Assembly (NCBI RefSeq): GCF_000818175.1
Contig: NZ_JTIY01000001.1
Span: forward strand, 8,466-41,139
Source: Streptomyces sp. AcH 505
GTDB lineage: Bacteria; Actinomycetota; Actinomycetes; Streptomycetales; Streptomycetaceae
Length of the DNA stretch: 32,674 bases
Direction: 5' to 3'
This document shows positions 16,171 through 23,605 of the stretch, piece after piece (the stretch's first letter is position 1; every line of letters begins with the position of its first letter). A model generated the notes under the pieces. That model was given only the letters and a program-made list of their open reading frames with translations. It was not told the origin of the DNA and made no database searches. A program made the position numbers and the translations under genes.

Positions 16171-16771
16171 CGTCTTCTGGGCCGCAGCCGAGGAGCTGGG
16201 GGTGCCGGTCGTCGTGCACCCGGCCGAGCTGGACGTACCGGAGCGGAGCAGGCGGCTGTTCCTGCACATCCTGGTCGGCAACCCGGCGGAGACGACGTTC
16301 GCCGCGGCGGCGCTGATGCTCGGCGGGGTGCTGGAGAAACATCCGGGACTGCGGGTGCTGCTGGTGCACGGCGGCGGGTTCGTGCCGTACCAGCTCGGCA
16401 GGCTGGAGCGCGGATTCAGCGCCGCGCCGCCCGCGTTCCGGGCGAAGGGCACCCGGAGTCCGCGCCAGGTGCTCGGCCAGCTGTACTTCGACTCCGTCCT
16501 GCACGACGACGCGGCCCTGCGCCATCTGGTGGGGGTGGCGGGCGCCGGGCGGGTGGTCATGGGCAGCGACTACCCGTTCCCGATGCGGGTCGACCGGCCC
16601 GTCCAAGCGCTGGAAGCGGCGGAGTTGGACGACGCCGGGCAGGCATCCGTGCTGGCGGGGGCCGGTCTGCTGGCGGGTGGCGGCGCTGCGGGCGCGGGTG
16701 TCAGTGCGGGAAGCCCGGCCACCCCGAGCGTTCGACCGCCGCGAGACCACGGTGCACGATGGAGCGCGTGA
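15665..16771 (+). CDS. ACMSD-type metal-dependent amidohydrolase/decarboxylase
   Basis: A 368-residue member of the amidohydrolase-2 family, a TIM barrel with one divalent metal. Ligand and catalytic residues are visible: D11-M-H13-A-H15, H185 (VVVHPAEL), H235 (LVHGGGFVPYQ) and D302 (MGSDYPF). Relatives decarboxylate aminocarboxymuconate semialdehyde, gamma-resorcylate or isoorotate, or hydrolyse pyrone lactones; the sequence does not choose among these. The usual GNA.LL ending is degenerate, and the last ~35 residues are low complexity and overlap the convergent GntR gene by 71 bp. The ATG at 15665 fits the junction expected for the upstream hydrolase; an in-frame GTG at 15641 is possible. 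It probably acts late in the pathway, on a ring-opened or decarboxylatable intermediate. Confidence 0.88.
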   Translation: MTAGGPLPVVDMHAHHVGTYAIERIREEGAAHHVRLVTSEAGGKPVTRVEVAGRPSGLPLVPALSDVAARLDWMDAAGVDIQLVAPWMDLAGYELDAEDGRWLAELQNESAARLRAEHPGRFRTAAAVPLQQPELAVAELRRAVIELGHSAVQIGARVGELGLDDASLDVFWAAAEELGVPVVVHPAELDVPERSRRLFLHILVGNPAETTFAAAALMLGGVLEKHPGLRVLLVHGGGFVPYQLGRLERGFSAAPPAFRAKGTRSPRQVLGQLYFDSVLHDDAALRHLVGVAGAGRVVMGSDYPFPMRVDRPVQALEAAELDDAGQASVLAGAGLLAGGGAAGAGVSAGSPATPSVRPPRDHGARWSA

Positions 16772-17468
16772 GGGCGGCGGCCAGCGGCCCCTCCCGGTCC
16801 TCGTACGCCTGGAGCAGCCGGCGGTGGTCGGCGACCGAGGTAGCAACGCGACCGGGCAGCGAGAGGCTGAGGTGGCGCAGCTGGAGCGTCCTGACGCCGA
16901 CCGAGTCGAGGACGTCGCGTACGGTCTCGTTGGCCGCCAGCCGCGCCTCGGTGTTGCGGAACGCGACATTGGCCCAGAAGTACCCGTCCAGGTCTTCGGC
17001 GGCAGCGGCCTCTTCCAAGTCGTCCTGGGCGCGGCGCAGTTCGTCCAAGTCCCGGTCGGAGCAGCGGGCGACGATACGCCGGCTCACCAGCCCGTACAGC
17101 TCACCGCGCAGCTCGTATATCTCCCGCACCTCTTCGATGCCGAGCCGGCGCACCCGGGGCCGTTTGCGGGCGGCGATCTCGACGAGGCCTTCCCGTTCGA
17201 GGGTGGCGAGCGCCTCCCTCACCGGGGTCCTGCTGCTGCTGAACCGCCGTGCGAGCTCTACGGAGTTGAGGTCGTCGCCGGGCTTCAGCCGGCCCTCGAT
17301 GATGGCCGCGCCGACGGAGAGCAGGATCTGCGCCCCGACGCTGTCGGGGTCCTCGGCCCTGCCGAGGACGCGCAGGATCTCGCGCTCCCCCGCGGTCAGG
17401 CCCGATCCGGCGAGCACGTCCCTCGACTGTTCCGCCCGGGAGCTGTCCGCCGCCTCGTCCACCGCCAC
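16701..17468 (-). CDS. GntR-family regulator with FCD domain (paralogue 2)
   Basis: A 255-residue regulator closely related to the one at 10226: both contain GDDLNSVELAR, SSRTPVREAL, EVRE and LQLRHLSLS blocks and end in ERSGW. The winged helix is in the first half (IIEGRLKPGDDLNSVELARR), and the FCD ligand domain fills the second (GYFWANVAFRNTEARLAANE). The start at GTG 17468, with GAGGGG 10 bases upstream, gives a length matching the paralogue; the longer frame to 17624 would cover the UbiX start and was rejected. It is divergent from UbiX with only 42 bp between, so it may control ubiX-xdhC. It converges on the amidohydrolase with a 71-bp overlap. Confidence 0.88.
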   Translation of the reverse strand: MAVDEAADSSRAEQSRDVLAGSGLTAGEREILRVLGRAEDPDSVGAQILLSVGAAIIEGRLKPGDDLNSVELARRFSSSRTPVREALATLEREGLVEIAARKRPRVRRLGIEEVREIYELRGELYGLVSRRIVARCSDRDLDELRRAQDDLEEAAAAEDLDGYFWANVAFRNTEARLAANETVRDVLDSVGVRTLQLRHLSLSLPGRVATSVADHRRLLQAYEDREGPLAAALTRSIVHRGLAAVERSGWPGFPH

Positions 17469-17510
17469 TGCCGTGCATCCCCTCGTCGCCCTACCGTGAA
17501 AGGTCCCGCC

Positions 17511-18170
17511 ATGGACGACCGTCACCGCACCACAGCCAGGATCCCCTGGGTCGTCGCCGTCACAGGGGCGAGCGGGACGCCCTACGCGGCGGCGGTCGTC
17601 CGGGGTCTGCTGGACGCGGATCAACCCGTCGACCTCGTGGTCAGCAAGGCCGCCCGGCTGACCATGCTAGACGAGACGGGGCTGACGTTCCGCGAGGCGC
17701 AGTGGGAGACGGACGTCAAGGCGTTCCTCGGCCGCGACCCCGGTGACATGAGGGTGTGGAAGGAGAACGACTTCACCGCGGGCCCGGCCAGCGGCAGTTA
17801 CCGCACGCGCGGCATGGTGATCGTGCCGGCGACGACGGCGGTGGTCGCCGGGGTCGCCACGGGCATGAGCAAGGATCTCGTGCAGCGGGCGGCCGACGTC
17901 ACGCTCAAGGAGCGCAGACGGCTGGTGATCGTGCCGCGTGAGGCGCCGCTGCGCCGGGTCACCCTCCAGCAGATGGCCGACCTGTCGGGTGAGGGAGCCG
18001 TGATCCTGCCTGCCTCGCCCGGCTTCTACGCGGGCGGCCAGGACGTCCAGCAGCTGATCGATTTCGTCGCGGGCAAGGTGCTCGACGTGATCGACGTGCC
18101 GCACACGCTGTACACGCGCTGGAGCGGCACGCTCGGTGCGGCACGCACGGAGGGAGACCACGATGCGTGA
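17511..18170 (+). CDS. ubiX: UbiX-family flavin prenyltransferase
   Basis: A 219-residue flavoprotein enzyme that joins a dimethylallyl group to FMN, forming the prenylated FMN needed by UbiD-type decarboxylases. The N-terminal VVAVTGASGTPYAAAVVRGL binds FMN; IVPATTAVVAGVATGMSKDL and RAADVTLKERRRLVIVPREAPLR are the family's most conserved stretches; FYAGGQDVQQLIDFVAGKVLD closes the fold. Length is normal. The ATG at 17511 is preceded by a GAAAGG site; the longer in-frame extension to 16677 runs through the opposite-strand GntR gene and was rejected. It surely serves the UbiD enzyme of this cluster. It overlaps xdhC by 8 bp, so prFMN supply and Mo-enzyme maturation are co-translated. Confidence 0.93.
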   Translation: MDDRHRTTARIPWVVAVTGASGTPYAAAVVRGLLDADQPVDLVVSKAARLTMLDETGLTFREAQWETDVKAFLGRDPGDMRVWKENDFTAGPASGSYRTRGMVIVPATTAVVAGVATGMSKDLVQRAADVTLKERRRLVIVPREAPLRRVTLQQMADLSGEGAVILPASPGFYAGGQDVQQLIDFVAGKVLDVIDVPHTLYTRWSGTLGAARTEGDHDA

Positions 18171-19350
18171 GATCACCCCCCAGCTGCGCGAACTGCTGCG
18201 CACGGGAACGCCGTTCGCCTTGGCCACCGTCGTGGGCGTACACGGCAGCGCGCCGCGCGGTCCGGGCGCCGCGATGGCGGTTGCCGCCGACGGGCGGGTC
18301 GTCGGCAGCGTCTCCGGCGGCTGTGTGGAGGGCGCGCTGTACGAAGCGGCGACGGAGGTGCTGGCGAACGGCGAGGCGCGGACGGAGACGTACGGGATCA
18401 GCGACGGGGACGCGTTCGCCGTGGGCCTGACCTGTGGCGGCACGCTGGAGGTCCTGATCCGGCCGTACGGGACCCAGCCGCGCGGCGGGTCGGCCCCCAC
18501 GCCCGGTCTGCTGGACCTGCTGGACGCCGTCGAGCGGGGAGAGCCGGTCGCCGTGGCCACCGTGACGGCGGGATCGGCCCCGCTGGGCGCTCAGCTCGTG
18601 ATCAGAACAGAGACCGGAGCGGGGACAGGGACAGCGGGGACGGGAATCGACGGCGGGTCGGCCGACGGCTCGCTGGGCCATCCCTGGCTCGACCGCGCGG
18701 TCGCCGACGACGCCCGGGGGCTGCTCGCGCAGGGCACTCCGGCCGTACGGCGGCATTACGGGGCGCGCGGCCAGCGCAGGATGGACGACGTGGCGGTCTT
18801 CATCCAGGCGTTCCGGCCGCCCGCGCGGATGCTGGTCTTCGGTGCGATCGACTACGCGGCCGCGACCGCCCGGATGGGCGCCTTCCTCGGCTATCGCGTG
18901 ACGGTGTGTGACGCGCGTCCCGCGTTCGCGACGCCCGAGCGGTTCCCCGCCGCCGACGAGGTCGTCCGTGCCTGGCCGCACGACTATCTGGCGCGGACGG
19001 TGGTCGACGGGCGGACGGTGGTGTGTGTGCTGACGCACGACCCCAAGTTCGACATCCCGCTGCTGCTGGCCGCGTTGCGTACCCCGGCCGGCTATCTCGG
19101 GGTGATGGGCAGCCGGCGTACGCACGAGGACCGGCTGGCCCGGCTCCGCGAGGAGGGGGTGGGCGAGGCGGACCTGGCGCGGCTGGCCTCCCCCATCGGG
19201 CTGGACCTGGGCGCCCGTACCCCGGAGGAGACGGCGGTCTCCATCGCGGCCGAGATCATCGCCACCCGCTGGGGCGGCACGGGCCGCCGGCTCTCCGAGC
19301 TGTCGGGCGGGATACACCGGGACCTGACGGCGCCGAAGGTAGAAGCCTGA
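18163..19350 (+). CDS. XdhC/CoxI-family molybdenum-cofactor maturation protein
   Basis: A 395-residue cytoplasmic factor of the XdhC family, which binds molybdenum cofactor and helps load its sulfurated form into xanthine-dehydrogenase-type enzymes. The N-terminal XdhC/CoxI domain shows VVGVHGSAPRGPGAAMAV and VVGSVSGGCVEGALYE. The C-terminal Rossmann domain has MLVFGAIDYAAATARMGAFL and GYLGVMGSRRTHEDRLARL. Between them lies a Gly/Thr-rich insert at ~147-165 from GGGACA-like repeats. The start ATG at 18163 has a GGAGGGAG site and lies within the UbiX end. It should mature the hydroxylase encoded at 11059-14812. A terminator follows directly. Confidence 0.92.
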   Translation: MREITPQLRELLRTGTPFALATVVGVHGSAPRGPGAAMAVAADGRVVGSVSGGCVEGALYEAATEVLANGEARTETYGISDGDAFAVGLTCGGTLEVLIRPYGTQPRGGSAPTPGLLDLLDAVERGEPVAVATVTAGSAPLGAQLVIRTETGAGTGTAGTGIDGGSADGSLGHPWLDRAVADDARGLLAQGTPAVRRHYGARGQRRMDDVAVFIQAFRPPARMLVFGAIDYAAATARMGAFLGYRVTVCDARPAFATPERFPAADEVVRAWPHDYLARTVVDGRTVVCVLTHDPKFDIPLLLAALRTPAGYLGVMGSRRTHEDRLARLREEGVGEADLARLASPIGLDLGARTPEETAVSIAAEIIATRWGGTGRRLSELSGGIHRDLTAPKVEA

Positions 19351-19384
19351 CGGCCCGCCGCACCGAAGCGCGACGGGCCGTCAG
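19347..19384. terminator. Hairpin terminator between xdhC and the RidA operon
   Basis: CTGACGGCCCG (19347-19357) and CGGGCCGTCAG (19374-19384) are perfect 11-bp complements with a 16-base loop, beginning at the xdhC stop codon. As the genes on both sides converge here, it probably ends transcription from both directions. Confidence 0.8.
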
Positions 19385-19413
19385 GCCGGACAGTTGAGTA
19401 AGGCCGGAGAGGG

Positions 19414-19824
19414 TCAGTCCGGCAGGACGGCCACGACGTCGATCTCCACGAGGATGTTCATCAGGTCGGAGCCCACCGTCGTACGGACCGGGTAAGGCTC
19501 GGCGAAGAACGTCCGGTAGGCCGCGTCGTACTCGGCGAAGTCCCGCCGCAGATGCTGCAGATGCACCGTCACCTTGACGACGTCGTCCAGGGTGAGGCCG
19601 CGCTCGGCCAGCACCGCAGAGACGTTCTTGAGCACCTGCCGGGTCTGGTCCCCGACCTGCTCGGGCACCTCTCCGGTCGCCGGGTCCTTGGGGCCGAACC
19701 CCGCCGTGTAGAGGAAGCCGCCCGCCACCACGCCCTGGCTGTAGGCCCCGGCCGGCTGGGGCGCCCGCTCCGTGTGTACCGCTTCCTTGCTCACCCGGTC
19801 AGAACTCGTCCAGTCAGAAGTCAT
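19414..19824 (-). CDS. RidA family (YjgF/YER057c/UK114) protein
   Basis: A 136-residue trimeric enamine/imine deaminase-type protein. Family features are PAGAYSQGVVAGGFLYTAGF near the N-terminus, the mid-segment QVLKNVSAVLAERGLTLDDVVKVTVHL, and the YPVRTTVGSDLMNILVEIDVVAV ending in two parts (YPVRTTVG, LVEIDVVAV). The usual Arg after YPVR that binds substrate carboxylates is present. Such proteins hydrolyse reactive enamines and imines that leak from PLP or dehydratase chemistry. Its ATG overlaps the enolase-superfamily stop (ATGA), so it is co-translated with that gene and may clear an unstable product of it. Confidence 0.9.
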   Translation of the reverse strand: MTSDWTSSDRVSKEAVHTERAPQPAGAYSQGVVAGGFLYTAGFGPKDPATGEVPEQVGDQTRQVLKNVSAVLAERGLTLDDVVKVTVHLQHLRRDFAEYDAAYRTFFAEPYPVRTTVGSDLMNILVEIDVVAVLPD

Positions 19825-20948
19825 CCGGTCAGATCGCCTTCCCGCTCGTTGACCCCGGCGAAGTGGCGCAGCTTCTCCTCGTCCACGCTCACCCCCAGGC
19901 CGGGTCCTGTCGGCACCCGCAGACGGCCGTCCGCGAGGTGCAGCGGCTCGATGATGTCGTCCGCGTGCAGGTAGTACATGCTGTCGATCGCGCGGGAGAG
20001 CACGGGGGTGCTGGAGACGACCGCGAGATGCGCCGCCGTCGCGATGCCCAGCTCACCGCCGCTGTGCAGGTTCATGCCGAGTCCGAACGTCTCGCAGTGC
20101 GCGGCGAGCGCCTTGGTGGCCGCGATGCCGCCCCACTTGTAGACGTCGCCGTGGATGACGTCGACCGCGTTGAGCCGCATCGCGGGGGCGAAGTCCTCGA
20201 ACCGTACGACGCACATGTTGGTGCACAGCGGTATCCGGACCTTCGCCTTCACCTGGCTCATGCCCTCGATGCCGACGCAGGGGTCCTCCAGATATTCGAG
20301 GTCCAGCTCTTCGAGGGCGATCCCGGCGCGCACCGAGTCGGGAACCGACCAGGCCGCGTTCGGGTCCACCCGCAGATTGACGGTGGGCAGGGCGGCGCGC
20401 AGCGCCCGCAGGATGGCCACGTCGCCCGCGACATCGGTGGTGCCCTTGAGCTTGACGGCGCTGAAGCCGCCTTCCTCGACCACGCGGGTCGCGTGCTCGG
20501 CGAGCTGTCCCGGCAGGGCGTCGGCGCTCGCGCCGGGCGCGTCGGCGCGGGTCACCAGAGCGGTGATGGGGACCTCGTCCCGTACCGGCCCGCCCAGCAG
20601 GTCGGTGAGGGACTGTCCTGTGGCCTTGCCCATGGCGTCCCAGCAGGCCACGTCGAGGGCGGCGATCGCCGCGTACCCGAGGTAGCCGTGGAAGAAGGGC
20701 ACCATGTGCTGCTTGCGGTGGAAGCTCTCCAGGGCGAACGGGCTGGTGCCGATCAGATCGTCGGCCATCGCCCGGACGATCGCGGCGACCGGACGGCCCC
20801 ACATCGTCTCGCCCCAGCCCTCGACCCCGTCGTCGGTGCGGATCCGCACCACGGTCCTGGTCTCCCCGGTCTTCGTCTCGAAAGAGCTGGTGAACGGGTT
20901 GATCAGGGGCAGGTTGACCACCCATACGTCGACGTCAGTGATCTTCAT
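19821..20948 (-). CDS. Enolase-superfamily enzyme (mandelate racemase/glucarate dehydratase-like)
   Basis: A 375-residue TIM-barrel enzyme that abstracts the alpha-proton of a carboxylate, helped by Mg. Catalytic K166-x-K168 (AVKLKG) and metal ligands D195 (RVDPN), E221 (EYLEDP) and N244 (CTNMC) are in place, with a D268/H295 pair (HGDVYKWGG, NLHSGGELG). Asn as third ligand and the D/H pair match my memory of glucarate dehydratase rather than muconate cycloisomerase, which has an acid there. Dipeptide epimerase is unlikely, since the D-x-D motif is absent. The GAGGAG site fixes the ATG at 20948. It overlaps the creatininase gene by 14 bp and the RidA gene by 4 bp. The substrate is probably an acid sugar or another hydroxy acid; not provable here. 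Confidence 0.88.
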   Translation of the reverse strand: MKITDVDVWVVNLPLINPFTSSFETKTGETRTVVRIRTDDGVEGWGETMWGRPVAAIVRAMADDLIGTSPFALESFHRKQHMVPFFHGYLGYAAIAALDVACWDAMGKATGQSLTDLLGGPVRDEVPITALVTRADAPGASADALPGQLAEHATRVVEEGGFSAVKLKGTTDVAGDVAILRALRAALPTVNLRVDPNAAWSVPDSVRAGIALEELDLEYLEDPCVGIEGMSQVKAKVRIPLCTNMCVVRFEDFAPAMRLNAVDVIHGDVYKWGGIAATKALAAHCETFGLGMNLHSGGELGIATAAHLAVVSSTPVLSRAIDSMYYLHADDIIEPLHLADGRLRVPTGPGLGVSVDEEKLRHFAGVNEREGDLTG

Positions 20949-21726
20949 TCTTCTCCTCAGCTGGGATGGTGGCCGCGTCGAACGCACGGATCGCCCGGGC
21001 GAGTCCCCGGGCCCTGTCGTCCAGCAGCCGGCGCCCCGCGGTGGCGTCGGCGCCGGAGGCGTCGTCGGTCGATCCGCCGACCCGAGCCCATTCGCCGTGG
21101 CGCTCCACGGTCAGGCCCGGATACGGCGGGTTGTCGAAAAGCGGTGGTGGCTCGACCGGGGCCCTGGCGGCGACCGGGGTACGGACGAGTTCCGGGTGGG
21201 CGGCGAGCATCAGGGAGGTCTCGAACCAGCCCGCGTGGCCGGGCGTGACCTCGGGCCTCGCCCCGTCCGGCTCGCCGTCGCCGGCCGTGACCGTCCAGTA
21301 CGAGCAGGCGGCGACGGTCACGTCGGCCCGCAGCGCGAAGCGCTTCACGGCCAGCCGCATGATCTCGTCGTTGCCGCCGTGGCCGTTGACGACCATGATC
21401 CGCCGGTAGCCGCTGGTCACCAGCGAGTCCAGTACGTCGTCCAGGACGGCGCCGAGGGTGGCGGCCGACAGCGAGACGGCCGCGGCGAACAGGTGGTGCG
21501 GGCTGTGGCCGAACGGCAGGGCGGGCAGCCGCACCAGTTCCGACGCCGTCGGGTCGTCGGCGAGGAGCGCCGCGGCCCCGTCCAGCACGGCCTCCGCGAG
21601 GAGGGTGTCGGTGCCCATCGGCAGGTGGGCGGCGTGCTGCTCCTGCGATCCGATGGGCAGCAGCGCGATCCCGCGCTCACCGGATCCGCGCACTTCGCGC
21701 CAGGTCAGCCCGGTCAGATCTCTCAC
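20935..21726 (-). CDS. Creatininase-family amidohydrolase
   Basis: A 263-residue metal-dependent hydrolase of the family that includes creatininase, the formamide hydrolase ArfB and MftE. Metal ligands are visible: E29 and H31 in GSQEQHAAHLPMGTD, D40 at its end, the NGHGGNDEI motif, and the HAGWFETS motif with a further Glu. Substrates in the family are cyclic or linear amides. The GTG at 21726 has an AGGGGG site upstream; the extension to 21840 would overlap the ROK gene and was rejected. It is the first gene of the creatininase-enolase-RidA operon and lies 41 bp from the divergent ROK gene, which suggests shared regulation. Confidence 0.88.
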   Translation of the reverse strand: MRDLTGLTWREVRGSGERGIALLPIGSQEQHAAHLPMGTDTLLAEAVLDGAAALLADDPTASELVRLPALPFGHSPHHLFAAAVSLSAATLGAVLDDVLDSLVTSGYRRIMVVNGHGGNDEIMRLAVKRFALRADVTVAACSYWTVTAGDGEPDGARPEVTPGHAGWFETSLMLAAHPELVRTPVAARAPVEPPPLFDNPPYPGLTVERHGEWARVGGSTDDASGADATAGRRLLDDRARGLARAIRAFDAATIPAEEKNEDH

Positions 21727-21767
21727 AGCGCTACCCCCTGGAAACACTGTCGTGGCAGAGTCGGCGC

Positions 21768-22727
21768 ATGGTCCATGAAGGTTCTCCGTTGCGGTTGGTG
21801 CCCGAGCCCGCGCCGGGTCCTGTCGCGCCCCGCCCGCCACGGACGCTCGGCGCTGTCGAACTGGTGCCCGGACGAGTGCGGGCCGCGGTGCTGACGATGT
21901 CCGGCACGGTGCTGCGCAGAGCCGAGGCGTCCTACGACGCCGGCACGGCCCTGCCCGCCGACATCGACTCGGCGCTCGCGCTGGCCGCCGAGGTCTTCGC
22001 CGGCTACGCCCCGGTCGGGGTCGGCGTGGCGGCGGCCGGGATCGTCGATCCGGCCGCGGGTCTGATCAACGAGGTCAACGACGTACCGGCACTGCACGGC
22101 TATCCGGTGACCGCCCGGCTCGCCGCGCTGACCGGCGCACCGGTGCGGGTCGAGCACCGGGCCAGACTCCAGGTGCTCGGCGACCGGTGGTTCGGCGCGG
22201 GGCGTGGCCGCCGTACGTTCGCCTCGGTGTCGACCGGCGAGGTGCTGGGCGTCGGCATCCTGTACGACGGCGAAGTGCTCGCCCCGGCGGGCGGGCGCAG
22301 CGGCGCGCACATGACCGTGTCGGCCAGCGGCGAGGCGTGCACCTGCGGCGGGCGCGGCTGCTGGAAGACGGTGGCCACCACCCGCTGGCTGCGTGACCGC
22401 GCCCGTACGGCCGGGCTCGGCGAGGGCGCCACGCTCGCCGCGCTGGTGGAGCGCGACGACGAGCCGGCCCGCCGGACGGTCGAGGAGTACGCGGAGAACG
22501 TCGCGCTGGGGCTGATCAACGTCCAGCAGCTCTTCGCACCGGGCCTTTTCGTCCTGCACGGAGAGGCACGGGAGGGCGGCGAGCGGTTCCGCACCCTCAT
22601 CGAGGAGCGGCTGCGCTCCGACGTCGCCTCGGTCGGCGCCGAGCTGCCGCAGGTGCTGGTGAGCGGCGCCGCGGTGGACGATGTGGCGCTGCTGGGCGGT
22701 GCGGGTCTGGTGCTGTCCCATCTCTAG
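21768..22727 (+). CDS. ROK-family protein lacking kinase residues
   Basis: A 319-residue ROK-fold protein with no winged helix at the N-terminus, so not a classic ROK repressor. The zinc motif is present (C191-T-C193-GGRG-C198-W). The DxGGT phosphate loop is replaced by VELVPGRVRA, the catalytic Asn-Asp of the sugar site by VRVEHRARLQ, and the Glu of the usual GE.GH element is missing (GGRSGAHM). Sugar phosphorylation therefore looks impossible. The N-terminal ~25 residues are Pro-rich. It may be a ligand sensor or protein-interaction partner for the divergent creatininase operon or the convergent peptide importer. The ATG at 21768 is the only sensible start. Confidence 0.82.
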   Translation: MVHEGSPLRLVPEPAPGPVAPRPPRTLGAVELVPGRVRAAVLTMSGTVLRRAEASYDAGTALPADIDSALALAAEVFAGYAPVGVGVAAAGIVDPAAGLINEVNDVPALHGYPVTARLAALTGAPVRVEHRARLQVLGDRWFGAGRGRRTFASVSTGEVLGVGILYDGEVLAPAGGRSGAHMTVSASGEACTCGGRGCWKTVATTRWLRDRARTAGLGEGATLAALVERDDEPARRTVEEYAENVALGLINVQQLFAPGLFVLHGEAREGGERFRTLIEERLRSDVASVGAELPQVLVSGAAVDDVALLGGAGLVLSHL

Positions 22728-22772
22728 GGAGGCCGTCGACCGCGCCGCCGCCGGCCGGGTCACCTCTGGACG

Positions 22773-22801
22773 CCCCACGGCTACACCGCCTCCGTGTGGG
22801 G
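22773..22801. terminator. Possible terminator between the convergent ROK and ABC genes
   Basis: CCCCAC (22773-22778) can pair with GTGGGG (22796-22801) around a 17-base loop, extended outward by CGC/GCG with one bulged G. The right arm lies inside the last codons of the ABC ATPase. The stem is short, so confidence is low. Confidence 0.3.
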
Positions 22802-23605
22802 GCGGTCCCTGGTGCGGCGGGCACGGCGCGGGTCCGGTACGGGCACGGCGTCGAGCAGCTGCCGGGTGTACGGGTGCTGCGGATCGCCGAAGACATCGGC
22901 GGCCGAGCCGACCTCCACCAGCTTGCCGTGCCGCATGACGGCGACCCGGTCGGCCACCTGCCGCACGACGGCGAGGTTGTGCGAGACGAAGACGTAGGTG
23001 AGTCCGAGCCGCTGTTGCAGTTCCGCCAGCAGATCGAGGACCTGCGCCTGGACGGATACGTCGAGGGCGCTGGTGGGTTCGTCGAGCACCACGAGCCGGG
23101 GTTCGAGGGCGAGCGCGCGGGCGATCGAGACGCGCTGGCGCTGGCCGCCGGAGAACTCGTGCGGGTAGCGGTCCTGGATCGCGGCGGGCAGCCCCACCGA
23201 CTCCAGCAGCTCACCGACGCGTTCGCGGGTACGGGCCCTGCCGCGCCGGCCACGGGCCGCCGGGTCGTGGGTGATCAGCGGCTCGGCGACGATGTCCGTG
23301 ATCCGCATGCGCGGGTTCATGCTGGAGTACGGGTCCTGCAGCACCACCTGCATCTGGCGGCGCACGGCGCGCAGTTGGGCCGGTGACAGGGCGGCGAGGT
23401 CCTGCCCGTCGAACCGTACGCTTCCGGCGGTCGGCTCAAGGAGCCGCAGCAGCAGCCGGGTCAGGGTGGTCTTGCCGCAGCCCGACTCGCCGACCAGGGC
23501 GAGGGTTTCGCCCTCGGTCACGGTCAGGGACACTTCGTCGACCGCCACATTGGCCGGCCTGCCGCCGAACTCCTTGCGCAAACCGTCCAGTTCGAGCAGC
23601 GTCAT
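22781..23605 (-). CDS. Dipeptide/oligopeptide ABC transporter ATPase, DppF type
   Basis: A 274-residue cytoplasmic ATPase, the second of the pair that powers a Dpp/Opp-type importer. Walker A is GESGCGKTT at ~39-47, the Q-loop QDPYSSMNPRM is characteristic of the DppF/OppF branch, the signature FSGGQRQR and Walker B LVVLDEPTSALD follow, and the switch His is in VFVSHNLAVV. The C-terminal HPYTRQLLDAVP motif marks the oligopeptide-transporter domain. Its ATG overlaps the DppD stop (ATGA). It is the last gene of a five-gene minus-strand operon that begins near 27963. Confidence 0.92.
   Translation of the reverse strand: MTLLELDGLRKEFGGRPANVAVDEVSLTVTEGETLALVGESGCGKTTLTRLLLRLLEPTAGSVRFDGQDLAALSPAQLRAVRRQMQVVLQDPYSSMNPRMRITDIVAEPLITHDPAARGRRGRARTRERVGELLESVGLPAAIQDRYPHEFSGGQRQRVSIARALALEPRLVVLDEPTSALDVSVQAQVLDLLAELQQRLGLTYVFVSHNLAVVRQVADRVAVMRHGKLVEVGSAADVFGDPQHPYTRQLLDAVPVPDPRRARRTRDRPHTEAV

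Noticed and set aside
14704..16560. 618-residue open frame on the minus strand
   Set aside because: It is antisense to the hydrolase and amidohydrolase and shows no family motif.
16677..17510. N-terminal extension of UbiX to 16677
   Set aside because: It runs antisense through the GntR gene, and the flavin-binding domain begins right after the ATG at 17511.
17469..17624. N-terminal extension of the second GntR protein to 17624
   Set aside because: It would cover the UbiX start, has no homology to the paralogue, and the GTG at 17468 gives a matching length.
19821..20948. Enolase-superfamily protein as a dipeptide epimerase for peptides from the nearby importer
   Set aside because: The D-x-D motif that binds the dipeptide is absent; the ligand set is glucarate-dehydratase-like.
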